Origin: Diphasiastrum complanatum
Taxonomy: Eukaryota; Streptophyta; Lycopodiopsida; Lycopodiales; Lycopodiaceae
Length of the DNA stretch: 64,000 nucleotides
Reading direction: 5' to 3'
Assembly: GCA_029204225.1 (NCBI GenBank)
Contig: CM055099.1
Location: 46,530,929-46,594,928, forward strand
The notes under the pieces were generated by a model, which did not search any database, was not told where the DNA came from, and saw only the letters and a list, made by a program, of their open reading frames with translations. Position numbers and translations under genes: made by a program. Each line of letters begins with the position of its first letter. The stretch's first letter is position 1. Below, piece by piece: positions 22,920 to 34,940 of the stretch.

Positions 22920-23729
22920 GATAAAAGCTGTTTGAGATGTTAAATTTGATGAGACAAAATACATAACAGACAGTGATCTAGTCGGCTATGAAATTCTCAA
23001 AAATTATTATGAGCTATCAACAACAACAAAAGACAAACAAATAGAAGATGAAAGAGAGTTACCAGTTTCAGAGGGAGGTCAAGATCGAGTGCCTAACAGA
23101 CTCGAATCGCCAGCTCAAATTCCAGCAGAAAAGCTTGAATCAGAATCGAACTCAAAACCTGCAGAATCGAACTCGAAACCACTTGTGAGAAGATCTGATA
23201 GACAATGAAAACAATAGAAAGATATGGTCAGGATGTTTTTAATACAACCATTGAATTTTGTGGATTCTCTGACAAACCTCAAACATTCGAGGAAGCTGTA
23301 GATGGACCAGAAAAAGATCACTAGATTCAGGCAATGGAGGATGAAATGTCATCCATGTATAAGAACAATGTATGGACACTTGCACCTATACTTGATGGCA
23401 GAAAACCAGTCAAGTGTAAATGGATCTACAAGATTAAAATAGGTCCTAATGGAGAAAACATCATATACAAGGCAAGATTAGTTTCTAAAGGATTTTCACA
23501 GAAGTATGGGATCAACTACACTGATACCTTCTCACTAGTAGTCAAACATACATCAATTCACTTGTTATTCGCGTATGGAGTGCCTCATGATATGAAAATC
23601 CATATTGTGGATGAGAAAACTGCTTTTCTGCACACAGAATTAGAAGAAGACTTATTCATGGACCAACCACTTGGTTTTGTAAGCCAAGAATATCTAGAAT
23701 ACGGATGTCACATGAATAAAAGCATTTAT
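22920..23729 (+). pseudogene. C3 Copia RT, left part
   Basis: A linker rich in E, S and N (SESNSKPAESNSKPLVRRSD near 23140-23200) leads into RT: CKWIYKIKIGPNG (about 23420), YKARLVSKGFSQKYGINYTD, then FLHTELEEDLFMDQPLGFVS and NKSIY at 23728. The reading is broken at exactly 23729, where C4 inserted, and resumes at 44622 (GLKQ). A stop at 23207 separates the linker from RT. Confidence 0.85.
23661..23729 (+). repeat. 69-bp duplicated target, left copy
   Basis: Identical over 69 bp to 44553-44621. This is far longer than a 5-bp LTR-element TSD. Confidence 0.95.
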
Positions 23730-24219
23730 TGTAAAGACCACTAGGGACAATCCCTTAAGATGAGGATAGGAAAACACAAGAGAGACTGTGGAGCAAAACC
23801 ACCCAACCAAACCTAGATCCCTGCTGGAGAATCCTCTTGGATCTAGCCCCCAAGCCATGCCAATGTGACAGCAAGAGGAGAAGAGCTTATCAGGTAACTT
23901 AGACCAAGTTGTCGACGGAATAATCACTACCTCAATATATAAAGAGTAGGATCCTGTGCATGAGCACATGCAATTCCCATGCAGGTCAACTATAAATAGG
24001 TTATAGCTCTACATGCATACCTTCTGCCTATATCAGTCACACGTACATGCACTACTCCATATGTCTCAATTAGAGTGTCTGGGTCCTCTTAAGGTCATTA
24101 GTCACCAATAGGCCTTGACTTGGAATAAAATCTAGGCTTGACCAATAATCTCAAACACTGGAGGGCCGGTCTACCATATTAGGACTATTCCAGGTCCTTA
24201 ACCGAATATGGCCATAACA
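23730..24219 (-). mobile_element. C4 3' LTR
   Basis: 490 bp. On the minus strand it begins TGTTATGGCCATATTC and ends GGTCTTTACA. It is the complete copy of the pair. Confidence 0.85.
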
Positions 24220-24238
24220 TTTCTCCTCCCTTAAACAG
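24220..24238 (-). promoter_or_regulatory. C4 polypurine tract
   Basis: On the minus strand AAGGGAGGAGAAA directly precedes the LTR start TGTTATGG. Confidence 0.8.
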
Positions 24239-27200
24239 GTTCTGTCCTCAGAACGGGAAAAAGAAAACATGAAACTATTCCTTAAGCTTTCAAATCTTTC
24301 TCATGAATCATTATTCTTAGTCCGATCTTTCCATCTGAATAAGCACTTAGAGATGCAACAATTCTTTAATTGCTTGCCTCTACTCATAAATACTACTTCA
24401 AATTCCAAAAGATACACTAAGCTATGAATCTTCCAAATGGGTTGATCTATTCCAAAACAAAAGTTCATCACCTTCATATAATTCTAATTACATGAACCAC
24501 TGGGTGAATTAACTTCTTTATTTCAGAGATCAAATCCAAAAGCTAAAGAAATTCCATTTCAATTTCTTGTAGAAAATAATGCTTCTTGGTACAAAATTCT
24601 TAGAATATACAAATATTCTAAAATATCACAATTCAGTCATCTAAAATCTCTAGGAGATCCATCAAGTCTCAAACAATCATAACTCAAACCAGAGTACTGT
24701 AGTTACTCTAATGAGTTAACAGCCCCATTTCTAGCATCATATGCAAGAAATCAACATCTATCTATATCTTAATAGATTTATCTGTCTCCTACAAAACTGG
24801 AGATTTAGACTGAACTTTGTACACAAGCACTTATAGACTACAATCTGTAAAGAAAGCAATTCCTCATAAGTAAACAATTACTTAATGGAAAGGCCTGTGA
24901 GATCCACACAATCTCAAGTGTGTGCTAGAGTAAAGAAATTTAGAGTTCAACCAACAGATCTAAACCCTTGACTCTCCCATATTGATCAAGAATTACTCAT
25001 TATCTCAAGAATTCTCATATTTCTTTCAAATGACCTTTAAGTATCAATTTATGATCTGTCAATCATAAACATTCAGAATCTTATGATTTGTCAATCATAA
25101 TCCTTAGGATTCTAAATCCATACTTAATCAGTGACTATGTTCAACAACTAGGTTAAGTGCACCAGATAACCTTAGTAACTAGGAATACATAGCAGATCCA
25201 CACAAGATTAATCATGCACATATGAGAAAAATCTCACTATGACCCAGTACATAAACACACATCATTATCTGGCAGATTCCTCCAAAATCCGCATGTGTTA
25301 CTCACATATACACTGAGAATCTTGTAACTTAGCTACAGAAAATTCTATTTCTCTTGAGTAAATAATATATCTTGGGAATCTCTGAAGTGAATAATCTTAC
25401 ATCACAAGTTTTCCAACCATCATACTTTTATCAACAAAATTCCTTCAATCATTCAACCTACTTCTGATCTTAGTGCCAAACTAAGATTAGGCTGACTTAT
25501 ACTCAGATTAAAGTTTTATCCCACTTTCCAATCCATGACTAAATGGTACTTGGTATCCAATCAGTGAATCTTAATTCAATCTTTACCACTACTTTCCATA
25601 TTCATGAATATCTTACAACTCAAAAACTCCCAAAATTACTCTAGTTCCAGATTATTCAAAACAATCACTAGAGATTTTCTCTATTCCTTTGGATAGTTCC
25701 ACCATTGCACACAAACTGGATTCCACAAAACAAATCTATGCAACTGGGTGATCCCATGAAAGTCTGGTTTCTATCATTTTCTTCTCCCCCTTTTAAAAAA
25801 AAAATCACATTTTTGATTAAAAAGTTCCCTAGAGACAACATATAAGATATCAAAGATTTGAAAAAGTCAGTAACGAGTACTCAATATTATTACAAACCGG
25901 ACTTTTTCCTTCAAATCATAAAATTTCTTATCTCGAGTGATAGAAACACTACTCTCAATAATCAACTATCAAATAGAGATAACAATTTGGGCTCAGGAGG
26001 TTTAAATTCCACTTAATCAATTGAAAACATCAATTGATTTTGAGCTATATTCACAAACCTGAAATGGAAGCATGAATTCATATAACTTAAACAGTCCTTC
26101 AGAACCTAGTTTTACACTGGAAGGAATTATATAAATCTCAATCCAATTGTCTCGTATTTAAGAATTTCTAAAAAGTAGAGGTTTAAAATTAAAAGAGAAA
26201 TAGCTTTTAAGGGTTTCCGATTTGGAATTTATGAGATACCATTGAGGGATCAGAATCTATATCTCATATTCTCTCCAAATACCCTAAATAGGCTTTTTCA
26301 ATGGTTTCAACTATTAGATATACAAATAATATAAATACTAACCATTGGTCTACAGATCAATCTCACACAAGAGTTTTCTCTTTGAAATCGATGATGTCCC
26401 ATACCATCAGTTTTCTCTCCAAGAAAGTCCTTTGCTTTTAGATCCGACCATCAGAAAATCAAAAAGACTATCTGACCATCCTATATCCAATATAAGCCCC
26501 AATCATCAACCATTTTTCAGAAAGATACTTCCAACTATTGAATTCTCCATCTCCTTAAGTTTCCACAGTAGATGACTATATCATCTAAGAATACCACTAG
26601 GCATTGACCCCAGTTTGGCTGAGAAACCTCTTTCGTATACAATCGAAATGACCTAAGTTTATTCTTTAAAACCAAAAGGAAAAATTTCAATAGAGCTGAA
26701 GTATACCAATAGATACCCAATATCTACATCCGAAATGGTATAAGGAATTCCTTCAAGAAGATCACTAAATTGCATTATCCGATAATCCAGAGATCTAAAA
26801 CCTCTATCTGGATTTCCAATACCAGATATGCACATATCTATTCCACAAAATACCGGAGTACCCCCAAATTTGTTTCTAGTGGATCGTAATAATCCAGTTC
26901 AAAATTGTGATAACAAGAATCTGCACATGGCTTTACCGTCACATAAAACGATCCATCAGGTTGGTACTATACTCTCGAATTCCTACCATTTGAGAGTTAC
27001 AACTTTAGGAATAAGGTTCTCACAGTACAAATGGGAACCAAGTGTCATTCTCGTTCCATGCCACAATTTCCAATAACAAATAGAGTCAATTCATGGTCCT
27101 ATAGATATTCAAAATAAATTCAACTTAATGAATTCAAAAAAACTGGTGCTATGCAATTTCCAAACATGGATTATTAACTAATCCAGATTACACAACACTG

Positions 27201-27826
27201 TCACATTTACCTACACATGTGTCTCATTTTCTTCCTCCCTTAGATTTTTCGGTCACCCGAAAATTCTTTTAGCGAAGGTCCCCGAAAATTCCATTGACAC
27301 AAGTAAATGCTAGGCTACTTCCTTTTTTGACGACACCGGTCTATTTTCATTACTTCGTTAAAGTTGTCTGAATCAATGGAAAATCAATAACTTTTGGATT
27401 CGAGTACTCTTCACAATATTCGATAAACCTATTTTTTAATCGAATATAGAGTTACTTCACAAATATTACGACCTTATTCCATTTATTCACTTTAACAAGT
27501 ATCTGAAAAGCTTTTGTTTCCTCAATCCTAAAGATCAAAATCTTTTAGGATAGCCCATCGGTGTAGTACCGAAGTTGAAAAGAAAGAACCATAAAAATTA
27601 TCGTTTAACTGAATTTACTGGCAATATTTCTATTCCAGAATTAAACTGATAAAAAGCACAATACCAGGAACCCAAAATTCCCACTAACTGGGTACTTGCT
27701 TGGAAAAAACATTACCATGAAAAATTTTATTGCCAATCCTAAATCCATAGATCCAATCACATAGGCTTGACGTTAGGATATTAAAATTATTTTCTCAATA
27801 AATCCCAAAAAAAGTTTGGAGTATTG
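24239..27826 (-). other. C4 internal region, left part, mostly non-coding
   Basis: About 3.6 kb of A/T-rich DNA with dense stops on all frames. The only coding trace recognised is VVFLDDIVIYCGNL on the minus strand at about 26620-26550, which looks like the catalytic box of a Gypsy-type RT of the tRNA-Met-primed (chromovirus-like) kind, without its usual flanks. Either the element is old and decayed or it is a large derivative without genes. Confidence 0.5.
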
Positions 27827-27831
27827 GTAAT
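27827..27831. repeat. G2 target site duplication, left
   Basis: GTAAT here equals GTAAT at 42596-42600. Confidence 0.95.
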
Positions 27832-29050
27832 TGTGAAGATGTGTATTTATTAAACAACGAATATACATCCGAATGAAGCAATATATATTCACATAAGAAG
27901 ACAAGAGCTGGATACATATATAATGAAGGGACCTGCCTATATTTTTCGCGACATACTAAATATCACATATAAAGGACAAGTCCTCAGCAATGAAGCGACA
28001 TCTACAACAACCCTTAAATAAAGACACTTACATGAAACGACTCGATTCGAATCGACAATTCTAACTATAGTAATCTAAACTCAGGGTTAGATACATCTTT
28101 GCGGTATAATCTACATACGTGTCAGATATATATTGGTTAACCTTATTCAGTAAAGAGACACGCCTCTAATTTATAAAGACGTGATTGTTCGCTCTGAAGA
28201 TGATAAAGAGAAGACACGATTCAGTCTTACTCACCAGGAGATATAGTTTATGTATTCGCTGAGAGATAAAAGTTTATGTACTTGTGAGAGATCTTCTGAA
28301 GTACTGTAACAATCTTTCTTATATAAATCTATCTCTGGTCAGACAGTTGCATAAGTACATTACAGTCTATGCTGTGTATATGTAAAAGTGTTCTAACGAA
28401 CTGTCTTAAAACTAACTTATTCGTTCATTCGAATATTTGTTCGACACTCGAATACTTGTTCGATACCCGAATAACGTTTATCATCAGAAGTCTATCTCAG
28501 TCATCGATTGAAAAGAATGTATACAACTGAATTGATAGTCCCTGTCTGAAGAATTGAGATAAGATATCTGTATTCTGAATATCTCCGAACATATGTTTCT
28601 AACATATTTGAAGATTATACAAGAGATTTAACTCTGAGGAGAACACTAGTTGTTGAGGACTACTGTTTAACTTTTGTTAATCCAAGAATAAGATTAACTT
28701 ATGATCACTGATGAACGAATACATCGAAATCAATCCGAATTCTTGCCGACACCTTAATCAGATAGAGTGGAGTACATTCGTACTACTCTGATAACAATTC
28801 TCCTGTAGAACGCCAATTCTTCGATTCGGAAGAGAAGACTGATATTCCGATTTTAAACATTCATTTATCCATTAAGTAATACTAGTTACTTAACCCAAAT
28901 GTCTGTTTGACAACCAGACTAATTCTCCATTTTATATCATACGAATAAGTCAGAACAATATCAACATTATACCATAAAGAAGCTATCCTCTTGGGGATTC
29001 GACATTAAATACTACAAAACTATACCAAATACAATTGGTATACCACGACA
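27832..29050 (+). mobile_element. G2 5' LTR
   Basis: 1219 bp, TGTGAAGATG to ACCACGACA. The TATA box TATATAAAT is at 28320-28328. A cluster of about three 19-bp units built on TTCGA and CGAATA lies at about 28421-28470. Segments complementary to the tRNA-Asp 5' part lie at 29009-29020 (ATACTACAAAAC) and 29039-29050 (TATACCACGACA). Confidence 0.95.
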
Positions 29051-29062
29051 TAAACCAAATTT

Positions 29063-29080
29063 TGGCACCGTTGCCGGGGA
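29063..29080 (+). promoter_or_regulatory. G2 primer binding site, tRNA-Asp
   Basis: TGGCACCGTTGCCGGGGA lies 12 bp inside the LTR. It is complementary to the 3' end of plant tRNA-Asp(GUC), as I remember it, with one difference. Confidence 0.9.
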
Positions 29081-29274
29081 TAGCCAAAAACAAACATGTT
29101 GATATAAAACTGACAAAATCATCGTCATTAATAAGTATATGTCAGACAGAGCTTCCCGACTCGAAAGATATCAAAAGATTCGAGGAGATTTTTTTCAGAA
29201 ATTTATCTGGAAGTTCTGATAGAGCTGAAACTTATTCGGATTTGTTAAAACCAGTTGCCAAACTAAAACCGAAT

Positions 29275-32200
29275 ATGGAAGGCCCTGCACCCCGACTTTC
29301 TTCAATTTCGAAGATCAGATACGATTATTTCAAAGGAACAACCTCAGATGATGCGGACAGTTATGTTTCGCAGTTCGAATCAATTGCGAACGCGAATAAT
29401 GAAGGTTCGGAGGCGGACAAACTGAGGATTTTTCCTGGTCTTCTCAGAAAACAAGCACGCATATGGTACAGCCAAGTCGAACCAGGACGAGTGGCTACCT
29501 GGTTGCTGCTGAAAGATGCGTTTCTACACCAATTTAGAGAAATTGGTTATTCATCCAGAGTACTCGGCAGACTCAACAACATAGAGAAGAAGAGTCGAGA
29601 ATCTCTGAGAAGGTATACTCGTAAGGTCAAGAATCTTATTGGAAAACTAACTGGAGTATACCCCGTTGCGATGCAGATTGAATGGTTTCTGTCAGGTTTA
29701 CCACCGAGTATAAATCGATACTGCAGACAAGGTGATACGACTACCTTAGCAGCAGTCATTGCAAGTGCTGAAAACTATGAGACTTCTAAGCTTGCTCAGA
29801 AGAGAAAATCAACTAGACGAAGTCGAAAGTCTAAGCATGTTTCCAGTGGCAGTGAAGAGGATTCGAAGTCTGAATCCAGTTCCAGTTCCTCTAGTTCAGA
29901 ATCCGAATTACATGACTCATCCGACTCTGAGACTGATGAGAGAGAACGAAGTAGTAAACGAAAACCCAAACGAAAGGACGATAAAAATTCGGAGATGAAG
30001 CCAACAACATCAAAGGTCGAAAAGATTTGGAGGAGAGATCTTGCAGATATTAACAAAAAATTCAACGATCTAAAAGTTCAGATTTCAGAGGTTGCTGACA
30101 AGAGACCGAAATCATCTTCTTCCAATTCAGGACTATGGTGTACGAGGTGCGGTACATCAGGACATTCGAAGGAAGATTGCAGAACAGTGAATATATCTTA
30201 CGTTGAAGATCCAACACAGGAGGTGCTGTTTATTTTTCAGAATAATGATACAACAACAAATTTTGTTCAAGGCACGACTACACCGTTCCAGCAATCCAAA
30301 CCCAAATTCGGACCGAAAAGATATAATCCACCCGAATTTGTAACATCAACAACAAAGACTTCGAATTTTCCAAGACCAGTTTCGGGCAATTGTTACAATT
30401 GTGGAGAACCAGGACATTTTTCACCAGACTGTCCGCAACCACGGAAGCCAATTGGGTATGTATCTCTCTGTTCGAATTGTAAAGAACCAGGCCACAAATA
30501 TCCTGATTGTCCCCAACCACAGAGGCCAAGACCTAAATACCAGTATGTAGCGACACCTGCTGCAATGGTAGACTCGAAAGGAAAAGTTTCGGCAGATGCG
30601 GTTATACAAAAAATTGATCTTGTGGAAAACCAATCAACGAGGACAACTGACCAATCTTGGCCAAGTGATATGGAAACAATATTCAAAGTAAATACGAGGA
30701 GTTCTTCGAAAGATGACTCGAAAACCAACTCGAAAGGTTCCTCGAAGAAACGCAGAAAATCATCTAAGAAGAAAGGAACGAATAAATCCCTAACAAAAGA
30801 AGATATTAAAGATGATCCCGACTATGATCGAAATGCTAAAAATTTGTTTTCAAAAGATATATTTGCAGAAGTGAAAGAAATAATTGAAGAAGAACTACAA
30901 AGAGCAGCTACAGAAAGGAAAGTCACATTCGAAGAAGGGAACGAATCAATTCATAAAACCAAACTGTCGGAAGCCATGATTGACAAGCCGATATCAAAGA
31001 CGAAAGATTACGATATCGTAACTGATATTGGTTCTCTTCGTCCAAATATCACATTCGAACAATTGTTGGCAGACAATACTTACTATCGCAGGCAGTTAAA
31101 AGGACTTTCTACTCCAAAGAAGAAGAAAAGAAATCCCTTGCCAGAATTAGGAGTATTATCTATTGATTTGGGAGATCTTGGCGCACCGGAAATCGAGATT
31201 ACTATTGAGGGATGCTTAATCGAACATGTGCCGATTGATTCAGGTTCGAGCGGCAATATTATTACTGAAGAAACTGCTCACGCTCTGGGTTTGACAGATA
31301 TTCGACCAACCAACCGAAATATCAAGTTGGCAGACTCAACACGACGAAAGCCTGTCGGAGAGCTGGAGAACGTTACTGTGTATATACAAGCCAAGCCTTT
31401 TACCATGAATTTTATTGTTATCAAACCAATGGGTTTGCCTTCTTACTCTATGCTAATCGGAAGGCCGTGGCTGTATCAGTCAAATGCTAGTGTTCATTGG
31501 AAGTCTAGGGAATTAAGATTTCAAACTGGCGAGACCAATAATCGTGGAAAACCAGCGTTGGAGATCATTACTTGGAATAAAGATAGATACGAAGGCGAAA
31601 CTCCTATGACCGACACTAGCTATACTTCGGAAAATTCTTCTTATGCACTAAATATCTTCTCTAATGTTTCAGATGTCGAAGTTAAATTTTTCGAATGCTA
31701 TGAGAATGATAACGAATCAGATAATGCAGAAGAATTCATCGATGTTTGCAACACAGAACTAGATGAACTAGTTATTACTGAAGACGAATCAACAGATTCG
31801 TACGAATCGGACGACTCGGACGAATCAGACGAAGAAATTGAAAATAAGAATCAGTTTGTCGACACGAACATATCTATGGAGACAGCAATGCGCGAAATTC
31901 ATGGATATTCAAAGTCTAGTATGACAGAAGGTATGATTTTACCTGATTCAACAGAGCAAATTGAACTTGCACCGGGCAGATGTGTCCATGTTGCAAAGTC
32001 CTTGGGAGAAACTGAGTTATCTAAATACACTGAATTGCTTAAAGAGTATCAGGACGTCTTTGCATGGTCGCTTGATGACTTAAAAGGAATTCCTGCCGAA
32101 TATGGTGAACATCGAATTGATGTAAAGGAGAACGTTATTCCTGTTCGTCAGAGACAGTATCGACTTAATCCAAAGTACTCTTTAATGGTAAAAGACGAAC

Positions 32201-33270
32201 TCAACAAATATCTAAAAGCAGGAATTATTTATCCTGTCTTAAGTAGCGAATGGGTGTCACCTATTGTGGTAGTACCAAAGAAGAAGACTGGCAAGATTCG
32301 TATATGCCAGGACTTTCGAAAGCTCAATGCAGCTACACAGAAAGATCATCATCCGTTACCATTCATTGATTCTATTCTGGATCAGGTAGCTGGACAAGAA
32401 CGATATAGTTTCTGTGATGGTTTTTCAGGCTATAATCAAGTTAGAATGCGGAAGGAGGATAAAGCGAAAACCACATTCACCACCGATTGGGGCACTTATG
32501 CCTACAATAGAATGCCCTTTGGTCTCTGTAATGCGCCGACGACTTTTCAACGAATTATGATGCTGATTTTTGCCGCGTTTTTACGATTTTTTCTCGAAAT
32601 ATTTATTGACGACTTCTGTGTATACAGCGATAGCAAATCTCATATCCAGAAACTGAAGCTAACCTTACACAAGTGTCGAGACACTTGTCTGTCACTCCAT
32701 CCCGAAAAATGTTTCTTCGGAATGAGAGAAGGCATTCTTCTAGGACACAGAATATCCAATCGAGGGATCGAGGTCGACAAAGATAAAGTCGAAGTAATAC
32801 GGAATTTGCTTATACCAACAAATCTTCGCGAACTTCGAGCCTTTTTGGGACATGTCGGTTATTATCGAAGGTTTATCCAGAATCATGCCTCAATATCTGC
32901 AGCACTTACTCAATTATTAAAGAAGAAAGTGGTGTATCTTTGGACAGAAGAACACCAAAAAGCTTTCGAAAATCTCAAACAAAAACTGATCAATGCACCG
33001 ATCTTAAGACCACCTAATTGGTCAATTATATTTCATTGTTATGTGGATGTGTCAGCATTCGCTATTGGTGTATGTCTAAGCCAGAAGGACGAACGGAAGA
33101 AAGACTATCCAATATATTATGCTAGTCGACAACTCAGTTCTTCGGAGAAGAATTATTCGGCGACAGAACGAGAAGCACTTGGAATGATATTTACAGTTAA
33201 GAAATTTCGACATTATTTGCTGGGGTATGCTTTTATTTTCCATGTGGATCACTATGCTCTGAATATCTAG
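29275..33270 (+). CDS. G2 gag-protease-RT-RNase H
   Basis: The open frame actually begins upstream, at 29035, across the PBS. The first in-frame ATG is 29275 (MEGPAPRL), and I chose it as the start. In order: gag (about 29320-29820); a serine/acidic stretch; three CCHC knuckles (CTRCGTSGHSKEDC near 30139, CYNCGEPGHFSPDC near 30391, CSNCKEPGHKYPDC near 30469); a lysine/serine-rich spacer; protease with DSGSSGN (about 31238); RT with RICQDFRKLN (about 32300), GLCNAPTTFQ and catalytic FIDDF (about 32603); RNase H (YVDVSAFAIG, SATEREALGM, HVDHYAL). A stop at 33268 ends the frame inside RNase H, at the site of an apparent one-base loss; the reading continues in another frame. CGAA is very frequent throughout. 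Confidence 0.9.
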   Translation: MEGPAPRLSSISKIRYDYFKGTTSDDADSYVSQFESIANANNEGSEADKLRIFPGLLRKQARIWYSQVEPGRVATWLLLKDAFLHQFREIGYSSRVLGRLNNIEKKSRESLRRYTRKVKNLIGKLTGVYPVAMQIEWFLSGLPPSINRYCRQGDTTTLAAVIASAENYETSKLAQKRKSTRRSRKSKHVSSGSEEDSKSESSSSSSSSESELHDSSDSETDERERSSKRKPKRKDDKNSEMKPTTSKVEKIWRRDLADINKKFNDLKVQISEVADKRPKSSSSNSGLWCTRCGTSGHSKEDCRTVNISYVEDPTQEVLFIFQNNDTTTNFVQGTTTPFQQSKPKFGPKRYNPPEFVTSTTKTSNFPRPVSGNCYNCGEPGHFSPDCPQPRKPIGYVSLCSNCKEPGHKYPDCPQPQRPRPKYQYVATPAAMVDSKGKVSADAVIQKIDLVENQSTRTTDQSWPSDMETIFKVNTRSSSKDDSKTNSKGSSKKRRKSSKKKGTNKSLTKEDIKDDPDYDRNAKNLFSKDIFAEVKEIIEEELQRAATERKVTFEEGNESIHKTKLSEAMIDKPISKTKDYDIVTDIGSLRPNITFEQLLADNTYYRRQLKGLSTPKKKKRNPLPELGVLSIDLGDLGAPEIEITIEGCLIEHVPIDSGSSGNIITEETAHALGLTDIRPTNRNIKLADSTRRKPVGELENVTVYIQAKPFTMNFIVIKPMGLPSYSMLIGRPWLYQSNASVHWKSRELRFQTGETNNRGKPALEIITWNKDRYEGETPMTDTSYTSENSSYALNIFSNVSDVEVKFFECYENDNESDNAEEFIDVCNTELDELVITEDESTDSYESDDSDESDEEIENKNQFVDTNISMETAMREIHGYSKSSMTEGMILPDSTEQIELAPGRCVHVAKSLGETELSKYTELLKEYQDVFAWSLDDLKGIPAEYGEHRIDVKENVIPVRQRQYRLNPKYSLMVKDELNKYLKAGIIYPVLSSEWVSPIVVVPKKKTGKIRICQDFRKLNAATQKDHHPLPFIDSILDQVAGQERYSFCDGFSGYNQVRMRKEDKAKTTFTTDWGTYAYNRMPFGLCNAPTTFQRIMMLIFAAFLRFFLEIFIDDFCVYSDSKSHIQKLKLTLHKCRDTCLSLHPEKCFFGMREGILLGHRISNRGIEVDKDKVEVIRNLLIPTNLRELRAFLGHVGYYRRFIQNHASISAALTQLLKKKVVYLWTEEHQKAFENLKQKLINAPILRPPNWSIIFHCYVDVSAFAIGVCLSQKDERKKDYPIYYASRQLSSSEKNYSATEREALGMIFTVKKFRHYLLGYAFIFHVDHYALNI

Positions 33271-34715
33271 TAAACAAACCAGATTTATCAGGACGAATAG
33301 CTCGCTGGGTTCTGTTATTACAAGAATTCACTTATACAGTTGAACTTCGCCAAGAGAAATACCATACCAATGCGGATTACCTTTCACGAATAAGCACTGG
33401 AAAAATTGAAAACCCATTGAATGACGATTTCCCAGATGAAAATTTGTTCGAGTTATCTTCATCGAATTCTTTTTATTCTGATATTATTGATTATCTCAAA
33501 GATCAGATATATCCTGATGGATGTGACTTGGAGAAGAAAACAATGTTTCAATACAAAGTTGCACCATATACAATTATCAATAATATCCTGTATAAACTTG
33601 GTGCTGATAATCAATTAAGAAGGTGTCTTGAAGCCGAACAAATTTCGAGAGTCATCCAAGCCTTACATTCGGAAGATGCCGGAGGTCACTTTGCCCTCAA
33701 AAACACTGTTAAAAAAATATTAAATGCCAAGTATTGGTGGCCTACTATGTTTAAAGATGTCTCTATCTATATTCGATCTTGTGATCCATGCCAAAGGTCT
33801 GGTAAACCAACTAAAGCAATGAATTGGCCATTGACACCAATTTTACCGCTCGCACCATTCGAAAAATGGGGGATCAACTTTGTCGGGCCAATCAAACTAG
33901 TAACCCGACACACCAAGTGTCGATATATCTTGGTAGCAACGGATTATGCGACAAAGAATGTGGAAGCTGAAGGAACGAAACGAAACGACTCGAAGACTGT
34001 CGCAGCTTTTCTTTTCAAATCTATTATTACACGATATGGTTGTCCTTTAGAACTTGTCAGTGATCGAGGAACACACTTTCTGAATGAAACAATTCGACAC
34101 CTGACAAATTATTTCCAGATCAAACATAGGAAGACAACACCTTATAATCCGAAAGCTAATGGGTTAACAGAGAGAGCAAATGGCATATTATGTAAGATCC
34201 TTAATAAAATTTCTGTTGCACATGCTTCAGACTGGGATCAAAAGTTACCCTCTGTTCTCTGGGCATATAGAAACACTGAAAAGATCACTACTCAATAGAC
34301 CCCTTATTATCTTACGTACGGAATGCATCCAATCCTGCCTATCAAATTTGAAATACCTACCTTCCGAATACAAGCAGAACGGACAGAGGCAGACTGTACC
34401 AACGAACGGTTATTGATTATCGAAGAACTTTCGGAAGCTCGAACACGTTCACTCGAACTTACAAAGAAAATTCAGGAGCAACGAAAGATTAAATATGATT
34501 TTACACTTAAGATCTGTGATCTTAAGACCAATGACTTTGCCCTTGTTTATGATAGTCGTCACCAAAAGTTTCCGGGAAAACTTCATATGAAATGGTTGGG
34601 ACCGTACAAAGTAATCGAAGTATTCGAGAATGGTTCGGTACAACTTGAGTCACTCGAAGGAGAACTCCTACCTACACGTATTAACGGCTCCAGACTCAAG
34701 AAATATTTTATTTAA
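33262..34715 (+). pseudogene. G2 RNase H end and integrase
   Basis: In the frame shifted relative to 29275-33270, the reading YLVNKPDLSGRIARWVLLLQ completes RNase H. Integrase follows with an HHCC finger (HSEDAGGHFA, then CDPCQRSGKP at about 33780) and a core. At the first catalytic position the sequence reads WGINFVGP (33869), with asparagine where integrases have aspartate. The second aspartate (SDRGTHF) and the glutamate (GLTERANG) are kept. An in-frame TAG at 34296 interrupts the core before TPYYLTYGMHP. The C-terminus has a GPY/F-like module (WLGPYKVIEVFENGSVQLES) and ends KKYFI at 34715. No chromodomain. Three separate defects make this copy unable to integrate by itself. Confidence 0.9.
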
Positions 34716-34800
34716 CGAATATCATCCGATCATTCATTCGAATATCATCCGATCATTCATTCGAATATCATCCGATCATTCATTCGAATACCATCAATTC
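34716..34800 (+). repeat. Tandem 23-bp repeat after G2 pol
   Basis: Three exact copies of a 23-bp unit starting CGAATATCATCCGATCATTC lie at 34716, 34739 and 34762, followed by a partial fourth. They lie between the pol stop and the PPT. Confidence 0.9.
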
Positions 34801-34927
34801 GAATAAAGTACCTACTGAAGAAATATCTTTTAAAGACGAATTGATCAACGAACCGAATATATTCTTTTCTAATCAACGACCAAATCTCAAAAAGAATATT
34901 GTTTGTTCACGAGGACATTTCACATTT

Positions 34928-34938
34928 GAGGAGGGGGA
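34928..34938 (+). promoter_or_regulatory. G2 polypurine tract
   Basis: GAGGAGGGGGA, two bases before the 3' LTR. Confidence 0.9.
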
Positions 34939-34940
34939 TA

